Shown here: piece after piece, positions 1 to 6,405 of the stretch
How positions within the stretch are numbered: the stretch's first letter is position 1
Layout: each line of letters begins with the position of its first letter
Assembly: GCA_938003725.1 (NCBI GenBank)
Contig: CALKXX010000193.1
Coordinates: 1-11,338, forward strand
Origin: an uncultured Sphingomonadaceae bacterium
GTDB lineage: Bacteria > Pseudomonadota > Alphaproteobacteria > Sphingomonadales > Sphingomonadaceae
DNA length: 11,338 nucleotides
Direction of reading: 5' to 3'
The notes under the pieces: model-generated
Told to the model about the DNA's origin: nothing
Database searches by the model: none
The model's input: the letters and a program-made list of their open reading frames with translations, nothing else
Made by a program: the position numbers and the translations under genes

Positions 1-854
1 TCACCATAAGCGGTTACCGCATTGTCCAGAACAGTTGCTGCTTCTGGTGTAATGTCTGACTGATCCCAGTCAAAGAATACAATATATGGTCCAGGAGCAC
101 ACACAGCCGCTGGTGGCGGTGGTGGTGGTGGTGGAGGCGGAGGTGGTGGTGGAGGCGGAGCTGGTGGAGGCGCCTCTGGTTCACCGCCGAAGTTGTAGAT
201 CAAGCTACCCAGAATAGAGTGCGTACGCAGACGCGTGCTAACGGCTTGGCCCTGCTGATCAACCAAATCGATCTTGTCAGCATTGAAGAACCGGTATTTC
301 AGACCCACGTCCCAGCTATCGCTGAGTGGTGCGCGGATACCGGCAAGCAATTGCCAAGCGAACCCGGTGTCTGAGTCATCCAGATATGGACCAGCAAGAA
401 TGTTGGTAACCTCAGTACGAGCAACACCAACACCACCGCCAGCAAAACCTTGGATGCCGTCATCGTCGCCGAAGTCCAACATCCCGTTCAGCATGAAGCT
501 GAGCGCGTTGACTTCACCGTTGATATCCGTGGTTCCGGCGAACGATCCGCCGCCATTGGCCGTACCAGCTACGCCGGGGGCACCAATTTGCGCCTGTTCG
601 GCAGCAGCGGATTTATATCCAACTTCTGCTTCCAGTCTAAAACCACCGAAATCGTAACCGACAATACCGTCGACATCATAACCAGCGTCATGATCGTTTT
701 CGACAGCACCATCAAAAGCACCGATATCCAGTACAACGTCCTCGACGAGCATCGCGCCGCCTTCAACGCCCACATACCACTGACCATCACGGGCCAGAGC
801 AGGTGAAGCAAGCGCCGTGGAGGCAAGCGCCAAACCTATGGCAAGCTTCCGCAT
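1..854 (-). CDS. OmpA-family outer membrane protein, 3' end outside window
   Basis: Outer-membrane beta-barrel protein with a periplasmic OmpA-like, peptidoglycan-binding C-terminal domain. 284 codons are visible and the stop lies beyond base 1. Residues 1-21 form a signal peptide (basic MRK start, hydrophobic core, cleavage after SPALA). Residues 23-223 have the alternating aromatic/Gly pattern of a small porin barrel (DGQWYVGVEGG near the start, LGSLIYNFGG at the end). Residues 229-248 are almost pure proline, a linker through the periplasm. The OmpA domain begins at about residue 257 with YIVFFDWDQSDITPEA, the usual opening of that fold. Family members are about 350-380 residues, so roughly 80-90 residues are missing. 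The ATG at 854 is preceded by GAAGGGGA at good spacing. It likely tethers the outer membrane to peptidoglycan, which is a family inference. It is transcribed in the same direction as the GTA remnant behind it but has its own 193-bp upstream region. Confidence 0.93.
   Translation of the reverse strand, partial: MRKLAIGLALASTALASPALARDGQWYVGVEGGAMLVEDVVLDIGAFDGAVENDHDAGYDVDGIVGYDFGGFRLEAEVGYKSAAAEQAQIGAPGVAGTANGGGSFAGTTDINGEVNALSFMLNGMLDFGDDDGIQGFAGGGVGVARTEVTNILAGPYLDDSDTGFAWQLLAGIRAPLSDSWDVGLKYRFFNADKIDLVDQQGQAVSTRLRTHSILGSLIYNFGGEPEAPPPAPPPPPPPPPPPPPPPPAAVCAPGPYIVFFDWDQSDITPEAATVLDNAVTAYG
111..170 (-). repeat. Proline-codon low-complexity tract in the OmpA linker
   Basis: Twenty codons of the OmpA-family gene (residues 229-248) are CCN except for one alanine codon, giving a GGN-rich tract on the plus strand. 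The codons mix CCA, CCT and CCG. The tract is therefore not a perfect triplet repeat, but it could still vary in length by slippage without breaking the frame. Confidence 0.85.
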
Positions 855-894
855 TTATATTCCCCTTCTCAATTAGGTTCTAAATTCACGGCGC

Positions 895-923
895 TTTGTA
901 ACCTCTAGATATCACCAGTGCAA
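895..923 (-). promoter_or_regulatory. Candidate sigma70-type promoter of the OmpA-family gene
   Basis: On the minus strand TTGCAC (918-923) and TACAAA (895-900) are separated by exactly 17 bp, giving a predicted start near 888 and a leader of about 33 nt. The same TACAAA -10 with a 17-bp spacer occurs in front of the small-terminase gene in this window, which makes this reading more credible. This is pattern recognition only. Confidence 0.5.
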
Positions 924-946
924 GTCGGCAAATTGCAGAACTGTTG

Positions 947-966
947 CGAAAATGTCGCCATTTTCG
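947..966. promoter_or_regulatory. Perfect 8-bp inverted repeat upstream of the ompA promoter
   Basis: CGAAAATG (947-954) and CATTTTCG (959-966) are exact reverse complements separated by 4 bp. The centre lies about 69 bp upstream of the predicted OmpA transcription start, a usual place for an activator dyad. There is no T-run on either side, so it is a poor terminator. It is either an operator or a small hairpin at the end of the GTA-remnant transcript. The regulator is unknown. Confidence 0.4.
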
Positions 967-1006
967 GTATTTAGAGCAAAAAATGTCACCCATTCCAAAT
1001 GTCCGC
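949..1006 (+). repeat. Three copies of an AAATGTC motif
   Basis: AAAATGTCGCC (949-959), AAAATGTCACC (980-990) and the weaker CAAATGTCCGC (996-1006) lie in the same orientation in the spacer between the OmpA gene and the GTA remnant. The steps are 31 and 16 bp, about 3 and 1.5 helix turns. The first copy overlaps the inverted repeat at 947-966. They could be binding sites of one regulator of the OmpA gene, but chance in AT-rich sequence is possible. Confidence 0.3.
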
Positions 1007-1047
1007 TCCCTAAAATCGGGTAAAACGCAGCCAATGTGAAGGTAAAA

Positions 1048-1251
1048 TCACGTGGCCGGCCGAGATAATCCAAAGGTTGTCAAAGATTCTATTATCGATT
1101 CGATTGCATCGCGCGCCTCGACATCAATAACCCCGCCACCCGACGGCGGAAATACCTGTGTAGCGATCTGCCATATATTGGCTCGATATACCGCCAACCC
1201 ATTGATACTCATTAAGAATAGCCGCATGGATTCGCGAGGGTTGATAAATCG
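1048..1251 (-). pseudogene. 3' remnant of a GTA/phage DUF2793 gene
   Basis: An open frame of 67 codons plus TGA with no start codon or ribosome-binding site of its own. It overlaps the tail of the portal ORF in another frame. It opens with RFINPRESM and ends with PPSGGGVIDVEARDAIESI and a final leucine-rich stretch finishing in GLSRPAT. From memory, DUF2793 proteins of sphingomonad GTA-like clusters end in the same layout: WRF-x-x-P-x-E-G/S-M, then GG-x-x-(V/I)D-x-EAR-x-AI, then a short Leu-rich helix ending in HGLI-like residues. In those clusters DUF2793 lies after the baseplate and host-specificity genes. Its position directly after a broken portal gene indicates a deletion that joined the two. 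A profile search is needed to confirm the family; the open frame and its lack of a start are seen directly. Confidence 0.65.
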
Positions 1252-2206
1252 TCAGCCGCCATAGCGCCCGATTGGCCTCGCGATAATTTGCATAACTATT
1301 GTCGCCGGGCAGACCGAGCAGCATCGGCGGTACCCCGAATGCCAACGCAATTTCCCGCGCCGCGCCTTCTTTCAGGGCGACAAAATCCATGTCTGCCGGG
1401 GTCATGCTCATCGACTGCCACTTCAGACCGCCCTCCAACAACATCGGACGGCCAGCATTTCCGGAGCCTGCGAAACTCGCCTCCATCTCCGCCTTTAATC
1501 GGTCAAACTGATCGCCAGAAAGTGCCGAACCATCAGGTCCCGGGTCATAGACCAGCGCGCCCGATGGCCGCGCGGCATTGTCCAATATGGCCTTGTTCCA
1601 CTTCGCCGCTGCATTGTGGACCGCCACCGCCTTTGCCGCCGCGCCCAGACATCCTAAACCATAATGATCGTCTGTCGGATGAAAAGACTTTAGATGAACC
1701 ACCGCATGTCGGCCTATCTCATCCTGTGCAGGAAACCGAGTTTGATGTTCGCCGGCGCGATAGCCATAGGCCGCCGGCCACCCTTTATTATCGGCCTCAA
1801 TCGTGATGCGGTCGGGGCGCAAAGCGAATAGCTCGCTTGGCCTGTCCCCATCATGTCCGGCGCCATTGCAATTGACCTGCACATAAGCATTGCCATGCAG
1901 CAATAGATGCGCCGCAATGGTTTCAAGCAAGGGTTGCCCGGCGCTAGCGGTTTTGACCAAAGCGCCGACATCATCCTCTATTGCGGCCAGCGGCGCACTG
2001 CCCACCGCCTCTGCAACGATCCGTACGGCCCGCTGCGCTATGGCGTTTTCTATATAGGCCTCTCGCACCTGCGCTTCGTATGAAAAAGGCGCATCCCCCG
2101 AAAGAGCCGCGCCTGTATAGGTGCCAATATACGAACGCCCCAAAGGCGGCCGCGATCCATCGTCCCCGCCCTTGATGGCGAGATTCAGATTTTCCCAAAA
2201 TGTCAT
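1124..2206 (-). CDS. HK97-family phage/GTA portal protein, C-terminus lost by deletion
   Basis: Portal proteins form the dodecameric ring at the capsid vertex through which the terminase pumps DNA. Residues 1-320 follow the HK97/RcGTA gp3 family: an N-terminal helix region (about 50-76), a core including LLLHGNAYVQV (102-111) and FALRPDRI (127-134), and the diagnostic GVPPMLLGLPGDNSYANY (291-308) with REANRALWRLTI to residue 320. The family continues here with a hydrophobic clip/tail segment of roughly 60 residues. Instead, residues 321-360 are unrelated and read through a DUF2793 fragment in the wrong frame before stopping. The protein is thus about 360 residues against a usual 380-430 and is probably non-functional. 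ATG 2206 is preceded by AGGA at 7-nt spacing, overlapping the large-terminase stop 8 bp away, so the two were translated together. It could also be called a pseudogene. Confidence 0.88.
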   Translation of the reverse strand: MTFWENLNLAIKGGDDGSRPPLGRSYIGTYTGAALSGDAPFSYEAQVREAYIENAIAQRAVRIVAEAVGSAPLAAIEDDVGALVKTASAGQPLLETIAAHLLLHGNAYVQVNCNGAGHDGDRPSELFALRPDRITIEADNKGWPAAYGYRAGEHQTRFPAQDEIGRHAVVHLKSFHPTDDHYGLGCLGAAAKAVAVHNAAAKWNKAILDNAARPSGALVYDPGPDGSALSGDQFDRLKAEMEASFAGSGNAGRPMLLEGGLKWQSMSMTPADMDFVALKEGAAREIALAFGVPPMLLGLPGDNSYANYREANRALWRLTIYQPSRIHAAILNEYQWVGGISSQYMADRYTGISAVGWRGY

Positions 2207-2214
2207 GTATTTTC

Positions 2215-3537
2215 CTAGTTCAAATTTCGCACATTTGGTTTTTTGCTTTTCCCCAACATCAATTCCGTCAGAGCATAGACCAGCGCATCGGCCCGGTCGG
2301 GCGAGCGTCCCGGCCCTTCATACCCGCCGCCGATCAGCAACCCGCATAGTTCGTCTTCCAGACGCGGGAATGCTTGTGCATGCCGAACACGGTCATTTTC
2401 GTATAACGCCGCCACCGGTTCTGCTCGCGCCACTTTCCCGCGACTTGCGTGTACCAACTTGACCGACAGCGCTACGTTGGCGGCCTGCAAGACTGACTTC
2501 ACCATTGCACCACCCTGATTGGCCTCGGCGATCACGCGATCGGCGCCCCAGATATTCGCCGCATCGGCAACAGCGCGTGCCCATTGCTCTGGGCTGACCT
2601 TTTCCGCGCTGCAATCGGCGAGAATATATCCTTTATCATCTGCGGCCAGACCTACGACGATGATACCGCAAGCATCACCGGTCGAAGAAGCCGGTGGATC
2701 GACACCGACGACGACGCGCAGGAATGTCGATGGCTGGGAGGCGCGACAATTCTCGATCATCGCCCGCGTCCAAAGCGCGCCTTCCAGTTCTTCGATCAGT
2801 TCCCCGTCCAACTCCTGTCGGCCCAAACGGGTACCACCATAGTCCGTTTCCATCGCCGTGAGAAAAACGTCCGGCAAATTCATATGATTATCCTGCGTCC
2901 GCCCCTTGGTGATTGTCACTGACTTATCCTTCGCCAATGCGCGCACCAGGGGCACCGGGCGCGGCGTGGTGGTTGCGACAATTCGAGGATCGCGGCCCAG
3001 CCGCAAACCCATTTTCAAATTGTCCCAAGCTGCCTGAGCCTGTCCGGCATTGTTCATCCATTTGGCAATTTCATCGCACCAGGCATGACTATGCTGCGGC
3101 CCGCGCAGTCCCTCCGGTTCCGCAGCGGAATAGAGACTCGCCTCTGCCCCATTTTCCCAGCGCAGCCGTTTCAGCGATGGCTCCCACAACGGGCGGTCAT
3201 CCGGCGGCGCAATGGAGAGCAAACCACTCTCGCCCTCCACCATCACCATACGTATCTCGGCAAAATTTGCGCCAACCAGAGCAAAGCGGGCATCGCCATT
3301 ATGTTCGGCAATATTGCGCACCCATTCCGCCCCAGCGCGGGTCTTTCCAAAGCCGCGACCAGCCATGACCAGCCAGATTGACCAGTCCTGATCCGGGCTC
3401 AACTGATCTGGTCTGGCCCAGATATCCCAACGATGGAAAAAACGTTCTTGCTCAACCTTGCTTAGCCGATTGAGATAATAGGCCCGTTCCTCATCTGACA
3501 TACCGGCGTAAAGTTCGGCCAACGCAACATTGCTCAT
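2215..3537 (-). CDS. terL: Large terminase subunit, RcGTA gp2-like
   Basis: ATP-driven DNA-packaging motor with a C-terminal nuclease. 440 residues is normal for the GTA-type family. Visible in order: Walker A AGRGFGKT (59-66), Walker B ending in DE within HAWCDEIAKW (151-160), the coupling motif ATTTPRP (188-194), and RNase-H-like nuclease acidic residues in VVVGVDPPASS (D280), AEANQGG (E338) and SPDRADALVYAL (D414, D417). All catalytic positions are present and there is no internal stop, so the gene looks intact even though the capsid genes it would serve are gone. The start overlaps the preceding gene's stop by 4 bp (ATGA), a sign of translational coupling. Order TerS-TerL-portal matches RcGTA-like clusters. 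A tailed-phage prophage is the alternative origin, but no integrase or other phage gene is present here. Confidence 0.93.
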   Translation of the reverse strand: MSNVALAELYAGMSDEERAYYLNRLSKVEQERFFHRWDIWARPDQLSPDQDWSIWLVMAGRGFGKTRAGAEWVRNIAEHNGDARFALVGANFAEIRMVMVEGESGLLSIAPPDDRPLWEPSLKRLRWENGAEASLYSAAEPEGLRGPQHSHAWCDEIAKWMNNAGQAQAAWDNLKMGLRLGRDPRIVATTTPRPVPLVRALAKDKSVTITKGRTQDNHMNLPDVFLTAMETDYGGTRLGRQELDGELIEELEGALWTRAMIENCRASQPSTFLRVVVGVDPPASSTGDACGIIVVGLAADDKGYILADCSAEKVSPEQWARAVADAANIWGADRVIAEANQGGAMVKSVLQAANVALSVKLVHASRGKVARAEPVAALYENDRVRHAQAFPRLEDELCGLLIGGGYEGPGRSPDRADALVYALTELMLGKSKKPNVRNLN

Positions 3538-4079
3538 TCGCTATCCGTCGTTGGCAAACCGCGCGACGATATCTGTTCGGCATCTCGGCGTTTCTGCAAT
3601 CGGTCTCGCATCTCGTCCAGTTTGCGATCTATCTTTGCGCGAATATCGCTCTTGCTTTCATGAATTCCTTCTCGTGCAGCACGTGCCATCGCGACCATCT
3701 CCTTGTGCACCATTAACAGCCGCAGGGCCGTGGCATTGTCATATTCCCGTATCTTCACAACGCCCTCTCCTGCGCGGTGAATTTCCTTGTCCGTCCCATT
3801 CAGACATCGGTCGAGTAACGCGGCCTCAAGCATCGCATAACCGGTTTCCAGCGCGAACATCCAAGCGGAACAAAATTCCGGATCATGCTCCCGCCAATAA
3901 TAGAGATTGGATATCGGAATATCGGCTTTGGCCGCGGATGCAGTGACGTTCACCGATACCGCCAGTTCAGCGAGGAAAATTTCTTTCTGCCTCTTTGCTA
4001 GTTCCTGTTTCGATTTCGCTGGCCGGTTATCATTTGTGGAGCCCTGTTTCGCAATTTCTGTTCCATTTTTCTGGGTCAT
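3534..4079 (-). CDS. Small terminase-like protein, GTA gp1 type
   Basis: Likely DNA-recognition subunit of the packaging complex. Translated from ATG 4079 it has 181 residues. A helix-turn-helix-like segment follows the basic N-terminus: FLAELAVSVNVTASAAKADI, then ISNLYYWREHDPEF, matching the 'recruit, skip, position X in residues' pattern of phage packaging/terminase small subunits. It is followed by an ALETGYAMLEAALLDR helix. The C-terminal part (KSDIRAKIDRKLDEMRDRLQ) is strongly charged and probably coiled-coil, as in GTA gp1 homologues. The frame is open further upstream to a GTG at 4142, but that stretch has no family-like sequence and weak start signals, so the ATG is preferred. The ribosome site (GGGAT) is weak for both. 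The last bases overlap terL by 4 bp. Family assignment is by pattern and by position directly before terL. Confidence 0.75.
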   Translation of the reverse strand: MTQKNGTEIAKQGSTNDNRPAKSKQELAKRQKEIFLAELAVSVNVTASAAKADIPISNLYYWREHDPEFCSAWMFALETGYAMLEAALLDRCLNGTDKEIHRAGEGVVKIREYDNATALRLLMVHKEMVAMARAAREGIHESKSDIRAKIDRKLDEMRDRLQKRRDAEQISSRGLPTTDSE

Positions 4080-4216
4080 GCCTATCCCGTCGCCGGAACC
4101 ATGCTGGTGCCGGACATAAGTAAAGCCAACGCTCCGAACCACAGTCAGACCGCATAAGCCGTCTGGATGCTGCTCAGAGCCGGTTGGCCCGAATCACTAT
4201 TTCTCGATGTTCTTGA

Positions 4217-4245
4217 TTTGTACCTAAACAGCGTGACAATGTCAA
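4217..4245 (-). promoter_or_regulatory. Strong candidate promoter of the GTA-remnant operon
   Basis: On the minus strand TTGACA (4240-4245) and TACAAA (4217-4222) lie 17 bp apart. The -35 is a full consensus and the spacing is ideal. The predicted start near 4210 leaves a leader of about 130 nt to ATG 4079. An 11-bp palindrome TGACAATGTCA (4234-4244) overlaps the -35 box and would suit a repressor. No regulator can be named. Confidence 0.55.
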
Positions 4246-4300
4246 TCACTAATTACCTATTTGGTACATTTGTGATATGACCTTAACCGATGTCCGCTAG

Positions 4301-4474
4301 TTTTCGACTGCTGGAAATAATGGTGATGCATTGGACCTGATCTCTTTCCGGCCATCCGTGATGGACGCCATTCCCGAACCTACAAACTGGGTGATGCTGA
4401 TCTTCGGCTTTGGCGCAATTGGCGCTGGCATGCGGCGCAAGGCGAAGAGGACGACGAAAATCAGCTACGCCTGA
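4301..4474 (+). pseudogene. Orphan C-terminal tail of a PEP-CTERM protein
   Basis: PEP-CTERM tails are sorting signals: a Pro-Glu-Pro motif, a transmembrane helix and a basic end, processed at the inner membrane by an exosortase. The open frame after the TAG at 4298-4300 begins FSTAGNNGDALDLISF, as at the end of the beta-sandwich domains carrying such tails (GN-x-x-x-ALD-N-(V/I)S). It continues IPEPTNWVMLIFGFG, a clear PEPxxW motif with the membrane helix, and ends MRRKAKRTTK. No start codon with a ribosome site would give a full protein. The same frame upstream is broken by TAG (4298) and TAA (4250), and the main domain is absent, so this is the 3' fragment of a lost gene. An ATG at 4361 would give only the 37-residue anchor. 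A hairpin terminator follows 19 bp after the stop. Confidence 0.75.
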
Positions 4475-4492
4475 ATACACATATTTGGTTTC

Positions 4493-4522
4493 GGAAAGGC
4501 GAGCAGCAATGTCCGCCTTTTT
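4493..4522. terminator. Hairpin terminator between convergent genes
   Basis: AAAGGCG (4495-4501) pairs with CGCCTTT (4514-4520) across a 12-nt loop, followed by a run of five T on the plus strand, and flanked by two possible G-U pairs. It would end plus-strand transcription from the PEP-CTERM fragment. On the minus strand the stem follows the patatin stop codon (4521-4523) directly, with only a short T stretch, so it may work in both directions, more weakly for the patatin gene. Confidence 0.65.
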
Positions 4523-6326
4523 ACGTTCCGACAAAGCCTTTCAGATCGGCGCTATGGATGACCTGTTCGGCGATATATTCGCGCGCCATTTGTGCAAGTT
4601 CACGGCCCATATGCCAGTCCAGTATCTGCATCCCGGGAATGATCGGCGGGTTGACGAGAATATCCTGGTCTTCCAGCATCTCCTTTGACGCCATACGGCT
4701 TGCGACGACCATGGAGCGCGACATAATTTCGACGATGGATGGAAACTCCGCCGCGCGCTTGCGCCGCAGGATAACATCGCGCAGCAAGGTCCAGCGCCCG
4801 CGTACATCATCATATTCCACATCCGTCCGCCAGACTTCGTTGGGATCGCCGAGTGACACGACGATATTGGGTCCGGTTTTCAGATCGTGCATGACCTTTA
4901 CCGGCACATTATCGAGCACCCCGCCATCGACGAGTATATTGCCGTCCCGATCGATAAAAGGCGGTAATATGGTCGGCAGTGAGCCCGAAGCGCGGACACA
5001 TTCCCACAGCGGACCGCGCCGATGAACATGCAATCCGTTGGTCGACAAATTGGTGGACACGCCAAAGAAATTTACCGGCTGATCCGCAATATCCTTGCCG
5101 CCATAGCGAGAGCGCAGCTCGCTATCGAATACGGTGGGGTCAAGCAACGAATATAGCGGCAAAGTCAGGCGCTTCATCGCCTTGGCCTTGATGAACATGG
5201 CCTCCATCTGATCGAGCGTTTCATCGACCGTCATGCCGCGCGCAATCGCGCCGCCCATCGCCGCGCCAGCACTTGCCCCGCCAATATAATCGATCGGAAT
5301 ATTCGCGTCCTGAAGCGCCTGTACAACGCCCAGATGGGCACAGCCCAGCGCGCCGCCGCCCGCCAGCACCAAACCAATAGCGCGGCCGGTCAGGAAACGG
5401 GCAACCGTTGCGAAATCACCGTCTTTGTCTAGGCTAATATGATGATGTAATTTGGGGCTGCGCGGATCAATCCATGCTGCGCTTTTGCTGATGCTTTTAT
5501 CGGCCTTGTCGCGCACCAATAACAATGTCCGCTGCGTATCCGCTATCCAGCGCATTGCGCTTTGTTCCAGAATGTTAGGCTCTGGTTCTCCCTGTCCCGG
5601 CCGGCCGACCATGACGAGCGCATCGGCATTTCTGCACACCAGCTCGCCCCAGTCATCCGAACCGCTGCCATCGATCAGGACATAGGCACCTTTGGCTTCC
5701 TGTTCCGCCAACCAACTTTGATAAGATGTCCCATCCGATGCTTCACTAGTGGAACGGTCCAGCGCGATAATTGGGGTATCATCATCAAGAACCGCTTCAA
5801 ACGCAGCGGATAACCGCGCCAGAAAACCATCAGGCAATTGGCTGGTCCCGGCGGGCAGCATGGCAATGACACGCGGGACACTGGCCGATACAGCCGACGT
5901 GCGTGACGTTGCTACAGCCAGCCGCTCCGAAACCAGCTTAAGCATCGCCTGATTCAGCTTTGGATGGCGATGCGCGATATCATCAAACGCCGCGCGAGAA
6001 ACTTTCAAGGCTTTGGAATCGCGCGTTGCCACAACATCGGCCGTTCGTTTGCCGCCGGCGAAGAACGCGAGCTCTCCAACCGCTTCGCCTGCTTCGATAT
6101 GAGCTACAATGTGGACTTTGTTGACGACCACACGAAAGCGGCCAGATTCGACAAAATAGAGCGCATCGGCATCCTCATTCTGCTTCACCAGCATGCCTCC
6201 GCCGCTCACGGAGATAAGTTCAGAAACAGATTCCAGAGCCTCTAGCGCGTCAGACGACACGCCCTCAAACAGCGCATGCCGGGCCAGACTTAGTACCGTT
6301 TCACCTTCGGTCCCAGGATCAGCCAA
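4521..6326 (-). CDS. Patatin-like phospholipase with cyclic-nucleotide-binding domain (NTE/RssA type)
   Basis: Serine acyl-hydrolase acting on phospholipids or lysophospholipids, with a regulatory sensor domain; 601 residues. Residues 20-140 form a Crp-like cyclic-nucleotide-binding fold with GEAVGELAFFAGGKRTADV (80-98) at the phosphate-binding cassette. Residues 150-300 form a middle region like the degenerate domain between sensor and catalytic parts in NTE-type proteins. The patatin domain starts near 317: oxyanion loop GGGALG (323-328), nucleophile elbow GGASAG with Ser352, and the dyad Asp467 in DGGVLDNVP (467-475). All catalytic residues are present. The usual Arg/Lys of the GGGxRG loop is Leu327, a variation I recall in relatives of this type. 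The start is TTG: no in-frame ATG precedes residue 45, which would cut the sensor domain, and AGGGGG sits 8 nt upstream of the TTG. The substrate and ligand cannot be told from sequence. DUF2855 lies 79 bp upstream on the same strand. Confidence 0.93.
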   Translation of the reverse strand: MADPGTEGETVLSLARHALFEGVSSDALEALESVSELISVSGGGMLVKQNEDADALYFVESGRFRVVVNKVHIVAHIEAGEAVGELAFFAGGKRTADVVATRDSKALKVSRAAFDDIAHRHPKLNQAMLKLVSERLAVATSRTSAVSASVPRVIAMLPAGTSQLPDGFLARLSAAFEAVLDDDTPIIALDRSTSEASDGTSYQSWLAEQEAKGAYVLIDGSGSDDWGELVCRNADALVMVGRPGQGEPEPNILEQSAMRWIADTQRTLLLVRDKADKSISKSAAWIDPRSPKLHHHISLDKDGDFATVARFLTGRAIGLVLAGGGALGCAHLGVVQALQDANIPIDYIGGASAGAAMGGAIARGMTVDETLDQMEAMFIKAKAMKRLTLPLYSLLDPTVFDSELRSRYGGKDIADQPVNFFGVSTNLSTNGLHVHRRGPLWECVRASGSLPTILPPFIDRDGNILVDGGVLDNVPVKVMHDLKTGPNIVVSLGDPNEVWRTDVEYDDVRGRWTLLRDVILRRKRAAEFPSIVEIMSRSMVVASRMASKEMLEDQDILVNPPIIPGMQILDWHMGRELAQMAREYIAEQVIHSADLKGFVGT

Positions 6327-6405
6327 TATTCCATCCCCCTAACAGGTGCGACCCCGTCCGCGCCATTATTGGCATTTTCAGGCTTTAATCAATTGTTTTG
6401 GCAGA

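Noticed and set aside
1052..2198. Several ORFs of 60-170 residues overlapping the portal gene on both strands
   Set aside because: They are shadows of the portal frame. Only the start-less frame at 1048-1251 carries a recognisable protein pattern.
4080..4142. Upstream GTG start for the small terminase-like gene
   Set aside because: The added 21 residues show no family pattern and the start signal is no better. It cannot be excluded, because the ribosome site at ATG 4079 is also weak.
1048..4250. Interpretation of the terminase-portal block as an integrated prophage
   Set aside because: There is no integrase, attachment-site repeat or lysis/replication gene in the window, and gene order and protein type fit a GTA-like cluster better. 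An ancient prophage cannot be fully excluded.
4283..4534. 83-residue ORF on the minus strand between patatin and terminase genes
   Set aside because: It is antisense to the PEP-CTERM tail and its terminator, overlaps the patatin 3' end, and its sequence resembles no family.
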